From a virus, in the IMG/VR virus record IMGVR_UViG_3300021963_000289, positions 1 through 38,951 of that record: a stretch of DNA of 38,951 nt, one strand, 5' to 3'. The position numbers and the translations under genes are program-made. Below are positions 23,571 to 33,323 of the stretch, one piece after another. A model generated the notes under the pieces. That model saw nothing but the letters and a program-made list of their open reading frames with translations, was not told the origin of the DNA and made no database searches. The stretch's first letter is position 1; the number at the start of each line of letters is the position of its first letter.

Positions 23571-26500
23571 ATGGCTACAATTAATACTAGTATTGAAAAT
23601 AATTTAATAGACAACAAATCATTTGCTGTTTTAAGAACAAATCCAAAACTAACAAGTAATGTAAAGTTACTTGTTAGTTCTTTAGGTGATTTATTTTTAA
23701 GTTCATTTAGAGCAAATAAAGAACTTTCAAGAATCGAATATCAAAAATATGAAGTGAATCATACAGGAAGATATTCATATGATGTTGCTTCTTTTTACAA
23801 AGGACTCCCTTTGACTCAAAGATACCAAACTCTTAGAACGTATCCAGATACCACAGTATATTCTGACTATGCATTTCAATATGAAGATCAGTATATTGCA
23901 GGTGCAATTCAAAATTCAACTAAATTATATGATGAGCAATATAAAATATTTGCTCCGCTGTGGCTAGAAAAAAAGATACCTACAAAATTTGTAATTTATA
24001 GAGTTGAAAACACTGATTATTCTGCAATTTATCCAGAAAATAATGATGGACAAACCGCAAGGATTTTAGAACTTCTTAAAAATGCAACTATTATAAAAAC
24101 ATTTGATTTAGGAAAATCTTCAAAACTTGGAGAATATCTTAATAATCACGTGAATGACAAATACTTTCCAATAGCGCCTCTTAGTGTTAATTTTAAGGAA
24201 GGATCTCAGTCAACGTACAATGGTATTGATATCGTACAAGGTGGATTTACTTCAAAGGCAGAACAGTTTGACAAATATTATACTCAAGTAGATTATCCTG
24301 AAATTTTTAGTAATGAAATAATCACGAATGGATTTGAAAGAAACGGAATAGTTTCAGCCAATTTAATAAACTTAGAATTTTTATTCGATGATGCAGATGC
24401 AGTTGACTATAAAATATACAGATATTTTGGACTATATGTCGATGAAGTAGAAGAAGGATCTTTTTATTCAGATGGTATTAATCAAGGCGGCGCAATTAGT
24501 ATTAAATCAAACACATACAAAAGTTTTTATGATTTACAGGGAACATCACTAACCGATGATAGTATGATTCCAAGCTCTTCTGAGTTTGATATTCCCGCAC
24601 TTAGATATGTTAAAGACAAAAATGGTGATTTTTATAATTTAATGGGGGCAGGAGACTCTCCATATAAAAAATTATTGATAAATCTTGATAAAACCAAATT
24701 AGATTTATTTGAAGGTTATTCAAAAAATGGTAAAAAAATAACTTCGGTAAAGGGTAACGTAAACCCTCGAGGATTTATTAAAATTACGGTTAAAGATGTT
24801 CCTTCGATAAATGATAGGATATTTATAGCAGATAAAACCGAGCTTGAAATATCTGGATATAATTTAGGAGATTATATAATTATTGCTTCTAATAATATCC
24901 AAGCAGGTAGGGCGAATGGCAATAAATTTTCTAATCAAGGTAGTTTGCAACAAATTGCAATTGCAATTGCTGCCGCTATTAATAATGGAGAAATAGTATC
25001 ATATAAAACGTATGTTTCAGATACCTCGGTTATTATTGAAGATTATGCCGCTGGAAATAGAAGAAGACAAAATGTACTTGGTGTTTATATTCCAAATTTA
25101 GTAGATTTCGTTGAAATTACTTCAGGAGAATATAACAATGTTGGACTTACAAATTCAATAGTACCTTCAACTACAAATACTGTATTTACTGACTGGAATT
25201 TATATACAATGATCGGAGGGTCGAGTGAAGGTCAATGCATTCTTGTACAATCTAGTGAAATTGGAAATGTTTTAGTTGGAGAATGGGTTAAACAAAAAGA
25301 CTCTAATAATTTTATTCAAATTATAGAAATAGAAAAAGATCCATTAGCTACTGATTTATACAGAATTATTTTAAATTCTGTCGCTGATGTTTCGAACGAT
25401 GGCATATTTGAAATTTATGACATCTATTCAATAATACACGGTAGATTTTTAGCATATGATATAAAAGATTTCGATTTCGATTTTTATTCTACTAGAAATT
25501 CAGATTTAGGTGATTTATTACTTGATGAAAAAATAGTTTCTGGAAATCCTACAAGAAATATAGACACTTTTTATTTAGGATTGAGCGGAGTATTAGAATC
25601 TGAAAAAATAGACACAGATTCTGGTCAACAAAACATTAATAATGAATACGATCGATTAAATGAAAACCAATTAAAAGAAACTGCTCTACTTAGCAGAGTT
25701 GTTCCTACTATTTGCAAATTTGAACTTAAAGATTCATCTAATGCAAGAAACTTACCATACATTTTAAATGCTAGTGAAGCTTTCGGTGAAGATAATTTAT
25801 CTCCTAATATTGAGATTGATTCCCCTAGAAAGGTTGAATATATGAACATGGAACATTTCCATATTAATAAAATACCGGCAACGTTAAAAAACAATAGTGG
25901 AGTTAATGGATTTGATTTTAATAACTACGTTGATTTTGCAGATGATGGAGGAATAACAATTAATAAATTGAAGAGCGTTGATTTTAATTATTTTGATAGA
26001 CATTTTAATTGGAATGGTTATTTTGGAAAAAATAAAGCGGTTGTTACGGCGCCCGAAGCGCAGGTATCGAAGTGGTATGACAATAAATATAAAAAACTTT
26101 GGACGAAATTCGATATAGGTAATTCTGAGAAAAACTCTTCAACTGTTTTTAGAGGACTTAGATATGAATATCTAAAGAGAAAAGAAACTACAAGTAAAAC
26201 GCCTACTGAATTTATAGCGGAATCAAACATAAACGATTATAAATTTGGTGTGGTATTTTCATATAATGTTAAAAACGATGCTAATGGAACATTAATTACA
26301 ACTAATTCATTAAATGTAACTTCCGTTAAAAACGACAAGTTTAAATTTATATGTATTTTGATTGAACTTAATGTTGTTAACAATGATGTTAAAGATATTG
26401 ATAGGTATGATTTGTATACTTTAAAGAACATTAACTTTAATAATTTGGTAATAGATACTAAGCTTGATTTTTATATAGATTTTCCTAACTCATCTTTTAG

Positions 26501-28040
26501 TTCAGTAGATCCAAACGAGGAAGCAACATTAATTGCTTCTGATTTCTCTTTGGTTTCTCCTGATTTTAATAAATTTGTAAAACAAAACGAATATGGTGAA
26601 TATTCTTGGATTTATTTTTCAGCTTTAGGAGGTACATATGCTGTTAAGGTTGTTAATATTATTGACGAAAAAACAATTACAGTTTCCGGACACCCGTATG
26701 CTTTTAATCCTTTTACTGGAGAGGTTAACACTAGTTATAGAATTAATCCATCCCAGTTTTCATTAATATCTATTCAATCTGATTTTTATTATTTTAATGG
26801 AGGTGAAAACGGCTTCAAAGATTTATTAAACGAAATTAATGCTTATAATTTTGCTAAAAGATTTAATAAGTTCGGAGAAGTTGAATATGTTACAATTGCC
26901 GAAAATGGAGATATTTCATATAATGAATATGTACTATCAATAGAATCTGGAGTCGAAGTTATCAAGCCTTCATTGATTAAATCTGAAAATGATCCTGAAA
27001 AACCAAAGGCGTATCAATTGTCTACTGGAGATATTGGAAGCGTTATTGTTGATAGAACTGATGGAGGATATATCACGATTTTGAGAAGAATGAATGGAGA
27101 TTACAATCCTCTTTTCAATAACATAGTTACTTTTTCGGATGTTTATTCTGCTGGTAAAGTAGTAGAGGGATTATCTTCAGGTAAAAGCAAAATAATTTAT
27201 AATAAGTTCAACGACACTGGAATCTCTTTTGATTCTTACAAGTTAAACAATATAGAATACGGATACATTAAAAATTATTTTTATCATAAGACAAATGATG
27301 AGGATTCAAAAAACATATTAAAATTATCTCAAACTTCAGATAAATTACCATTATATCCGGCGATTGGAGAAGTTGCAATTGATAAAAAGGACATTAATAT
27401 TTTTAAATCTAAATATGCTACTGATTATTTTACAAAATCATTAGCTGCTGGAAAATCTGAAAATGTATATGGAACATTAAGCCCAATTGAAAAGAAAAGT
27501 TTCTTAGCTTCTACGATAATGAAGGTTAGAGACAATTATGACATTACTAAATTTACTAATGTCAAAGAAAAGTCAATAGAAGCTCTTGATAAAATAAGAA
27601 TCAATAATGCAAGCATTGAAACAATCCATTGGTATGAAGATGATTCTCAAGTTATAGCAGATTTTTATTTACCAGATGCTATCTTAAATGAATTAAACGA
27701 AGATGGTATTAAAAAATATTTTAATAAATACGTAAATTCTGCTAATTCATTTGGTGACAAATCAACGATTGAAGATGATTTAAAATTATATGCAAAATCA
27801 AATATTTCGCCTAGATTCATAACTGATGGAATTTTTATTTATGGAATAGAGGGTAAAGATTTGCAAACTGATTTTATCTCAGTTTTAGAAGTTGCTGATT
27901 TAACTTCAGATAATTTTAAACAATTGACTAATTTTAACATTCAAAGTTATCAAAATGATGGCTTGAGTTTTAGACTAATATATAATAAAAGACTTGGATA
28001 TTCTTATAATTTTAAAATCCATGTGAAAATACAAGCATAA
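23571..28040 (+). CDS. Giant virion structural protein, function unknown
   Basis: 1489 aa from the ATG at 23571. A GTG nine bases upstream in frame is possible, but ATG with MAT is like the neighbouring starts. The N-terminal motif FAVLRTNPKLTSNVKLLVSS (about 17-36) is one I associate with large structural proteins of Bacteroidetes-type phages (recollection, not a search). The rest is Asn/Lys/Tyr-rich with many beta segments, for example NAYNFAKRFNKFGEVEYVTI and GDIGSVIVDRTDGGYITILR, and no recognisable enzyme motif. It sits between the 1214-aa protein and the collagen-like fibres, so it probably forms part of the fibre-bearing baseplate rim. A perfect 13-bp hairpin lies in its first 110 nt. 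Confidence 0.62.
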   Translation: MATINTSIENNLIDNKSFAVLRTNPKLTSNVKLLVSSLGDLFLSSFRANKELSRIEYQKYEVNHTGRYSYDVASFYKGLPLTQRYQTLRTYPDTTVYSDYAFQYEDQYIAGAIQNSTKLYDEQYKIFAPLWLEKKIPTKFVIYRVENTDYSAIYPENNDGQTARILELLKNATIIKTFDLGKSSKLGEYLNNHVNDKYFPIAPLSVNFKEGSQSTYNGIDIVQGGFTSKAEQFDKYYTQVDYPEIFSNEIITNGFERNGIVSANLINLEFLFDDADAVDYKIYRYFGLYVDEVEEGSFYSDGINQGGAISIKSNTYKSFYDLQGTSLTDDSMIPSSSEFDIPALRYVKDKNGDFYNLMGAGDSPYKKLLINLDKTKLDLFEGYSKNGKKITSVKGNVNPRGFIKITVKDVPSINDRIFIADKTELEISGYNLGDYIIIASNNIQAGRANGNKFSNQGSLQQIAIAIAAAINNGEIVSYKTYVSDTSVIIEDYAAGNRRRQNVLGVYIPNLVDFVEITSGEYNNVGLTNSIVPSTTNTVFTDWNLYTMIGGSSEGQCILVQSSEIGNVLVGEWVKQKDSNNFIQIIEIEKDPLATDLYRIILNSVADVSNDGIFEIYDIYSIIHGRFLAYDIKDFDFDFYSTRNSDLGDLLLDEKIVSGNPTRNIDTFYLGLSGVLESEKIDTDSGQQNINNEYDRLNENQLKETALLSRVVPTICKFELKDSSNARNLPYILNASEAFGEDNLSPNIEIDSPRKVEYMNMEHFHINKIPATLKNNSGVNGFDFNNYVDFADDGGITINKLKSVDFNYFDRHFNWNGYFGKNKAVVTAPEAQVSKWYDNKYKKLWTKFDIGNSEKNSSTVFRGLRYEYLKRKETTSKTPTEFIAESNINDYKFGVVFSYNVKNDANGTLITTNSLNVTSVKNDKFKFICILIELNVVNNDVKDIDRYDLYTLKNINFNNLVIDTKLDFYIDFPNSSFSSVDPNEEATLIASDFSLVSPDFNKFVKQNEYGEYSWIYFSALGGTYAVKVVNIIDEKTITVSGHPYAFNPFTGEVNTSYRINPSQFSLISIQSDFYYFNGGENGFKDLLNEINAYNFAKRFNKFGEVEYVTIAENGDISYNEYVLSIESGVEVIKPSLIKSENDPEKPKAYQLSTGDIGSVIVDRTDGGYITILRRMNGDYNPLFNNIVTFSDVYSAGKVVEGLSSGKSKIIYNKFNDTGISFDSYKLNNIEYGYIKNYFYHKTNDEDSKNILKLSQTSDKLPLYPAIGEVAIDKKDINIFKSKYATDYFTKSLAAGKSENVYGTLSPIEKKSFLASTIMKVRDNYDITKFTNVKEKSIEALDKIRINNASIETIHWYEDDSQVIADFYLPDAILNELNEDGIKKYFNKYVNSANSFGDKSTIEDDLKLYAKSNISPRFITDGIFIYGIEGKDLQTDFISVLEVADLTSDNFKQLTNFNIQSYQNDGLSFRLIYNKRLGYSYNFKIHVKIQA
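23647..23679 (+). repeat. Perfect 13-bp inverted repeat inside the 1489-aa gene
   Basis: Arms AACTAACAAGTAA (23647-23659) and TTACTTGTTAGTT (23667-23679) are exact reverse complements with a 7-nt loop TGTAAAG. It begins 76 nt after the ATG at 23571. No T-tract follows. Confidence 0.88.
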
Positions 28041-28042
28041 TA

Positions 28043-30832
28043 ATGGCTATTAACATTAAGGAATTATTTAGAAGCGATCTGGATCCTAACGGTACACTAT
28101 GGTGGTCTGAAGACAAGATAGATAAAGTTAACTATAATTTTGGTCTACTGTCTAACGGTGGAATGCCAGGGCCTCAGGGTTCTATAGGACCTGATGGAGA
28201 TTTTGGTCCAATTGGAATGAGAGGACCTCAAGGTTATCAAGGGTTTCAAGGACCTCAGGGATTACAAGGAGAATACGCGATAAATGATTGGGTTTATTAT
28301 GCAGATACTATAAGTAGCACTGGATATTTATTTGTTAAGAAAAACATTAATTCTACTTTAGAGTATTCTCCAGTAGTAATGAGAATTGGTATTGATAAAA
28401 ACGATTCCAGATATACAGTTCCGAGTTCTTATTACGATTATGTTGTTTTATCAAACGTTAACCCTAATATATTAGATACTAAAAGTCCTAAAATAAATTT
28501 AAGACTGCAAAGTGATGGAAAGTTTTCAGACTATAAATTAACAAAAAAAATAACGATCGATGGTAGCATTGATGAATTACATATTGGTAAATTTGCATCT
28601 GGAGAATCTGGTTTTGAAATAATTTATCCTTCTGAAAATTTAAAATTGCGTTCAATAACACCACAAAATGGAAACACAACTGACACTCACGAAATAAGCG
28701 ATTCTTTAATAAAAATTAACTCGCGACCATCTCAAAACGGAGCTGTAACAGCTTCAGCAGCTCTTAGTAATATTTCAGGAAAACATACTAGATCAAACCA
28801 TACTTTTAATTATAGTAAAGGGGCTCAGATAGATTATGTTTTAGTATCGGATGACTCAACTGGTAAGTCAAATTGGAGAGATAAAAACTCACTATTTGGT
28901 AGTTATCCAATAGGTTCTATTATTTCAATTAGAGAATCTGATTTTAATTCAACTAACTTTCATTTAAATGAAACTCAATATCAGAATGGAAGCCCATTAC
29001 CAGTTCTTAAAAATTTATTTGGTAGAGGAAAGGTGAATACTGATTTTGCGGGATGGTACCTATGTAACGGAGAATCTTGGGAAATTTCACCAGGAGTTAA
29101 TAGCATTTTAACACCTAATTTGAATTCTTTTAATTATAACATTGGATCAAATGGAGGAGAACAAAATGCAATAACGAACGGAGGAAGCAATGATAAAATA
29201 ATCGTTGGAGGTTATGATTTAAACGTTAACGCTGCTTTTAACAGTGCTAATAATAGTTATAACGTTCAATTTACAAATACATGGAATGACAATAACAGCG
29301 GAGATGTTACTATCGATATGGGTACATCATCTCCGACAGATTCGTATGTAAGTAGAATGGTTCATATAGTTTACTTAGAAAATACAAGCCTTACATGGTC
29401 TAAGTCTAATGTCGCACCTCCAACTATAGTAACGACTCCTATTTCTTTAGGATATTCTTTATTAAATTCACCGTCACCTAATGGTATCTGTGATGTACAA
29501 ACTTCTAATACTTATTCATGGAATGGAACTTCAGGAAGCTGGTCAACGTTTAATGAATCAAATGGAGGAGTTTATTTGTATTCTCACAATACTACCAATT
29601 TTGCGCCAACTGGATATTATATAGATGTAGCAACTGGAATATGGAGATATTGGAATGCAACAACACAGACTTTTTCTAGTCCCACAACATGCGTTGTTAT
29701 TCCTTCATTTAATATATTTTTAGTTTCTTCAGATAGAGTTGACCAATATATCAACGGTCCTGTTAGCCAATTTACGATTCCATTACAGTTTAAAATAGAT
29801 AATTCTGATTTTAAATTTGCAACTACTCTTAAATACGGATTTAACAATGGCGTTGCAGCAGCAGGATGGTACCGAGACGTTGTTACTGGTAGAAGAAGAT
29901 ACTGGAATGGATCTTCATTCCAAGGAGTTGGATTCACCAATGATTATGTGTATTCAGTACAAGATACTGCCGGAAATCATACTGGATTTAATATGGTAAC
30001 TAGTGTTTCTACTGCATGTGGAGCATCGAATACAAGATACGAATCTTATGTTGCAACTGATAATGAGCTAGTATTTACTGATATTTCAAATATCATAGGA
30101 TTAATTTTATGGGTACCTCAAAACTGGATCGGTCTTCCGGGACAACCTACACCTGCTCTTGTTAATATTATAAGTCAAAATGCGCCATCACAAACAACAA
30201 CATGGAAGAGAGTGTATCATAATGGCGATTTTGAAAGTGTAACTGCTTCAATTAACCAAACAACAGGAATAGTTAACACTCCTACATTATGTACTGCAGG
30301 AACTTCAGGAACTGGAGGTACAGGAGGAACTGGTGGATCTGGGTGTTTAATAGAAGGAACAAATATATTAATGGCCGATGGAACTACTAATAAAATAGAA
30401 AATCTAAAGGTTGGAGATAGTTTATCTAGTAAATTAATTGAAGGAATGCCAATTAAAGAGGATCAAACTTTATTAGATTGGAGAAATTCCGGAGATATTA
30501 AATTACAAAAAGAATCAGTAGAATTAAAGAGTATAAAATTATTTGAAGTAGATACTGTTCTATCATTTAATAATAAAACAATAGTTTCATCAAAAGACCA
30601 TTTACATGTTATTAAGCAAAATGGAATTTGGAGAATTCTTCGAGGTGATGAAATTAAAATTGGAGATTATTTATTAGACCAAACCGGTAAAGAAATAGAA
30701 ATAGAAATTATAGATATTTTTATAGGAAACTTTAAAGTTTATAAATTAGATGTTGAAGAAAACGATTTATTTATTGCTAATGGAATATTAACACATAATT
30801 TAAAAAATGCGCTAGCGCCAGACGCTGTATAA
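28043..30832 (+). CDS. Collagen-like tail-collar fibre with C-terminal Hint (intein-like) domain
   Basis: 929 aa, starting 2 bases after the previous stop. Domains: an N-terminal attachment segment (1-39, KIDKVNYNFGLLSNGG); 12 uninterrupted Gly-X-Y triplets (40-75); a beta-rich shaft; and a tail-collar domain with AGWYLCNGESW (336-346) and TPNLNSFNYNIG. Then come two copies of a GYYxDxxTGxxRYWN motif (about 524 and 607) and a Gly/Thr/Ser linker (about 752-767). A complete Hint domain follows (768-919). It has Cys768 in CLIEGTNILMADGT, VGD (790-792), block-B SKDH with His853, IGDYLLD (873-879), and ends KVYKLDVEENDLFIANG plus LTHN (His918, Asn919). Only ten residues follow, beginning with Leu920. 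Role: receptor-binding fibre whose tip may be cleaved or ligated autocatalytically. Without a Cys/Ser/Thr at +1, full splicing is unlikely; cleavage fits better (inference). Confidence 0.85.
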   Translation: MAINIKELFRSDLDPNGTLWWSEDKIDKVNYNFGLLSNGGMPGPQGSIGPDGDFGPIGMRGPQGYQGFQGPQGLQGEYAINDWVYYADTISSTGYLFVKKNINSTLEYSPVVMRIGIDKNDSRYTVPSSYYDYVVLSNVNPNILDTKSPKINLRLQSDGKFSDYKLTKKITIDGSIDELHIGKFASGESGFEIIYPSENLKLRSITPQNGNTTDTHEISDSLIKINSRPSQNGAVTASAALSNISGKHTRSNHTFNYSKGAQIDYVLVSDDSTGKSNWRDKNSLFGSYPIGSIISIRESDFNSTNFHLNETQYQNGSPLPVLKNLFGRGKVNTDFAGWYLCNGESWEISPGVNSILTPNLNSFNYNIGSNGGEQNAITNGGSNDKIIVGGYDLNVNAAFNSANNSYNVQFTNTWNDNNSGDVTIDMGTSSPTDSYVSRMVHIVYLENTSLTWSKSNVAPPTIVTTPISLGYSLLNSPSPNGICDVQTSNTYSWNGTSGSWSTFNESNGGVYLYSHNTTNFAPTGYYIDVATGIWRYWNATTQTFSSPTTCVVIPSFNIFLVSSDRVDQYINGPVSQFTIPLQFKIDNSDFKFATTLKYGFNNGVAAAGWYRDVVTGRRRYWNGSSFQGVGFTNDYVYSVQDTAGNHTGFNMVTSVSTACGASNTRYESYVATDNELVFTDISNIIGLILWVPQNWIGLPGQPTPALVNIISQNAPSQTTTWKRVYHNGDFESVTASINQTTGIVNTPTLCTAGTSGTGGTGGTGGSGCLIEGTNILMADGTTNKIENLKVGDSLSSKLIEGMPIKEDQTLLDWRNSGDIKLQKESVELKSIKLFEVDTVLSFNNKTIVSSKDHLHVIKQNGIWRILRGDEIKIGDYLLDQTGKEIEIEIIDIFIGNFKVYKLDVEENDLFIANGILTHNLKNALAPDAV
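30344..30799 (+). other. Hint/BIL-type autoprocessing domain (within fibre gene)
   Basis: Encodes residues 768-919 of the fibre. Nucleophile Cys768 follows a Gly-rich linker, block-B histidine is His853 in SKDH, and the end is His918-Asn919. The domain is 152 aa, typical for a Hint fold without homing endonuclease. The +1 residue is Leu, like A-type bacterial intein-like domains rather than classical inteins. Confidence 0.85.
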
Positions 30833-30850
30833 ATAGCGATAATATAAAGA

Positions 30851-30860
30851 GAATATATAC
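30851..30860 (+). promoter_or_regulatory. Candidate promoter-like element GAATATATAC
   Basis: A variant of the GATATATAA motif, 33 bases upstream of the ATG at 30884. It is flanked by a 7-bp inverted repeat (TATAAAG at 30843-30849 and CTTTATA at 30860-30866). Lower confidence because the gap is entirely AT-rich. Confidence 0.3.
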
Positions 30861-30883
30861 TTTATAAAATAAAGAAACATAAG

Positions 30884-33316
30884 ATGATAATAAATCTGAA
30901 ACAGTTAAACCTTGCCGATAGCGATAATATAAAACTTGACAAAATTAATTATAATTTTGATCAGTTAGTTGCTAATGGAGGAGGGCCTCAAGGACCTACT
31001 GGAAGTAAAGGAGATACTGGAGCTCAAGGTGTTACCGGTGCTCGAGGATTTCAGGGATTTCAAGGACCTATTGGTGTTCAAGGATTGCCGGGAATAAACA
31101 CATCAGCATATTGGAAAAATATACAAGGTATTCCTGGAAGTTTATCAGCAGATACGATAGTACCTATTCACAATCCAACAACTACACCTCCGACGCCATC
31201 CATGGATTATCCTCCTGTTGTTTCTGTAGGATTTGTTAGCACTGATACTCAATATAATACAGCGCAGCCTCTTGGAGGAGGAACTGTTCCATACCAATGG
31301 ATAATTAATAGAAAAGATCACTTTGCTTCTAATTTAAGATTTACAAGTAGTGATGTTTTAAATAACTATGTAGATTTTAGAATAGAAAATGATGCACCAA
31401 ATTCTGTTAATAGATTTATAATGAAATTTGGTACTCCAACTGGTTCATCTTTCATATGGTATGCTCAAAATCATATATTTAAAAGCAACATTACTGGAAA
31501 TTCTTTATTAACTATTTCCGATTCTTCAATAGAATATAATGTAAATACTGAATTTAATCGACCAGTTACTGTAAAAGAGCAGTTGATTATTGGAAATTCC
31601 GGAGCTGCTACTGATAAAATTGCAGTTTCAGCAGATTCTTCTGGTAAAATAACATTTAAGAGTATTAAAGAACTTGGAGGAGTTGTTCCTTACGGCACAA
31701 TAATTTCAATACTTCCTTCTATTTTTTCAGATAATTCAAAATTTATTACCGGAGAATCTATAACTTTAGCGAGTCCAACTGATTTATTGAAGATTAGAGT
31801 GGGTTCTGGGCTTGGCGATTACGAAGGATGGTATGTTTGTAATGGTAAAACATGGAAGGGTACGATCGATCATATCGTGCCAGACTTAAATTCATTTTCA
31901 TATACGATTGGAGATAATACAAATAGTATAGATCCTAACAGTCAGGGTTCTGCTTCAGTAACTAATCCAGAAACTCACATTATGGGAGGTGCTGATTTAT
32001 CAATGACAGCAACTAATGTTGCACCTGGAGTTTATGGTGTTGGATCAACTAGAGCAACAACATCTGTTAGCATTGACACTACATCTGGAGGAAGTACTTA
32101 TAAAATTAAAAGATTACCTCAAATAATTTATTTAGGTGAAGGTGGATGCTATTGGCAAGATAGCGGAAGTGGACAAGCTCCCGCAACTTCTTTAAATTTC
32201 CAAATTACTGATGCAAATACTGGAGCAAATAAATTAAGTCCAAATCCTACGAGTTTAGGATCTGCGACATATACACAAGGAGGTTCATATATACATACAC
32301 AAACGTTAACAGCTCCTGCTGGATATTATTGGTCAGCATCTCCTGTTATTGGAAAACCGTCTTATATAGATGGAGTTACAGTAACGATGGGCGGAGGTAC
32401 ATATCCAACTACAATAACATTAGATATTAGTGTAGATACTCAACCTGCCGCTGGAAACACTGCTAATTTAACAATAGATACTTCTAGTTTAATAGTAGCG
32501 TATCCTAATAGTACTGTTAAATATGCTCATCCTTCATGGTACTCGTCGATTGATGCAGTAACTAATGGAACTGTTCATCAAGTATATGATTTAGGAACTG
32601 ATCCTAATTCTGCCGGTACATTAACGTATACTGGAAGTGTTACTGCTTTAACCGGAACTGTAAGGTATATTAAATATAGACTTAAGGCTGATGATTATTT
32701 CTATAAATTTATATCTCCTTCAACTTCTAACGTTACGATGGGTATTGTTTCTCCTACTAATACAAATATAACAGTACATTCTGTTACCGCTAATAGTGAT
32801 TTCTATGTTGATTTGATTATTAAAGATAATAACTTTGGTTCAACAAATCCGGGAGGATCAACAGACCAAATGTTATACATTAGTGCTAGTGCAACATCAT
32901 ATACAGACGCTGTTAATTCAACAGGAAGTGGAATGCCTTCAAATAGTTTAAATTATTCAACATCAGGATCTAGTAATTTAGCAATAAGTTTATTTGGTCT
33001 TGTAAGACTAAGACCCGGCGCTGGAACAGTTAAATTAAGATTTAGAGCAATTTCTTATAACTATATAAGCGGAGGAACCGCGCAATGTTCAAATAATGGA
33101 GTTACTTCTACTGTAAATTTCCCATATATAACTACAACAGGAAATGTTACAAATATTGCGAATCCATCTTCATGGACTGCTGTAGATAACACAACTCTAA
33201 CATTTAGTGGTAATCCAACAATTAACACAGGAGCTGGTGGTACTTTTGGAAGTGCAGCGTTGGATGTTCAATATTCTAGTGATGGCGAAGTAACATGGAG
33301 ACAATTAGGAGCATAA
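30884..33316 (+). CDS. Collagen-like tail-collar fibre, paralogue without Hint domain
   Basis: 810 aa. Paralogous to the preceding fibre in its N-terminal half: an attachment segment with DKINYNFDQLVANGG (19-33), 12 Gly-X-Y triplets (34-69), a beta-rich shaft, and a tail-collar domain with YEGWYVCNGKTW (313-324) and VPDLNSFSYTIG. The C-terminal 400 residues are unrelated to the first fibre. They are Thr/Ser/Gly-rich, low in charge, with repetitive beta strands (ANLTIDTSSLIVAYPNSTVK; GNVTNIANPSSWTAVDNTTL) and end in SSDGEVTWRQLGA. This pattern suits a trimeric receptor-binding tip that varies between phages. Two fibres with a shared base and different tips suggest alternative or co-mounted adhesins (inference). 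There is no catalytic motif. Confidence 0.82.
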   Translation: MIINLKQLNLADSDNIKLDKINYNFDQLVANGGGPQGPTGSKGDTGAQGVTGARGFQGFQGPIGVQGLPGINTSAYWKNIQGIPGSLSADTIVPIHNPTTTPPTPSMDYPPVVSVGFVSTDTQYNTAQPLGGGTVPYQWIINRKDHFASNLRFTSSDVLNNYVDFRIENDAPNSVNRFIMKFGTPTGSSFIWYAQNHIFKSNITGNSLLTISDSSIEYNVNTEFNRPVTVKEQLIIGNSGAATDKIAVSADSSGKITFKSIKELGGVVPYGTIISILPSIFSDNSKFITGESITLASPTDLLKIRVGSGLGDYEGWYVCNGKTWKGTIDHIVPDLNSFSYTIGDNTNSIDPNSQGSASVTNPETHIMGGADLSMTATNVAPGVYGVGSTRATTSVSIDTTSGGSTYKIKRLPQIIYLGEGGCYWQDSGSGQAPATSLNFQITDANTGANKLSPNPTSLGSATYTQGGSYIHTQTLTAPAGYYWSASPVIGKPSYIDGVTVTMGGGTYPTTITLDISVDTQPAAGNTANLTIDTSSLIVAYPNSTVKYAHPSWYSSIDAVTNGTVHQVYDLGTDPNSAGTLTYTGSVTALTGTVRYIKYRLKADDYFYKFISPSTSNVTMGIVSPTNTNITVHSVTANSDFYVDLIIKDNNFGSTNPGGSTDQMLYISASATSYTDAVNSTGSGMPSNSLNYSTSGSSNLAISLFGLVRLRPGAGTVKLRFRAISYNYISGGTAQCSNNGVTSTVNFPYITTTGNVTNIANPSSWTAVDNTTLTFSGNPTINTGAGGTFGSAALDVQYSSDGEVTWRQLGA

Positions 33317-33323
33317 ATAGATT

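Noticed and set aside
28160-28274. DNA direct repeats (GGACCTCAAGG-type) as a mobile or regulatory repeat
   Set aside because: They simply encode the Gly-X-Y collagen-like triplets and recur in the paralogous fibre for the same reason.
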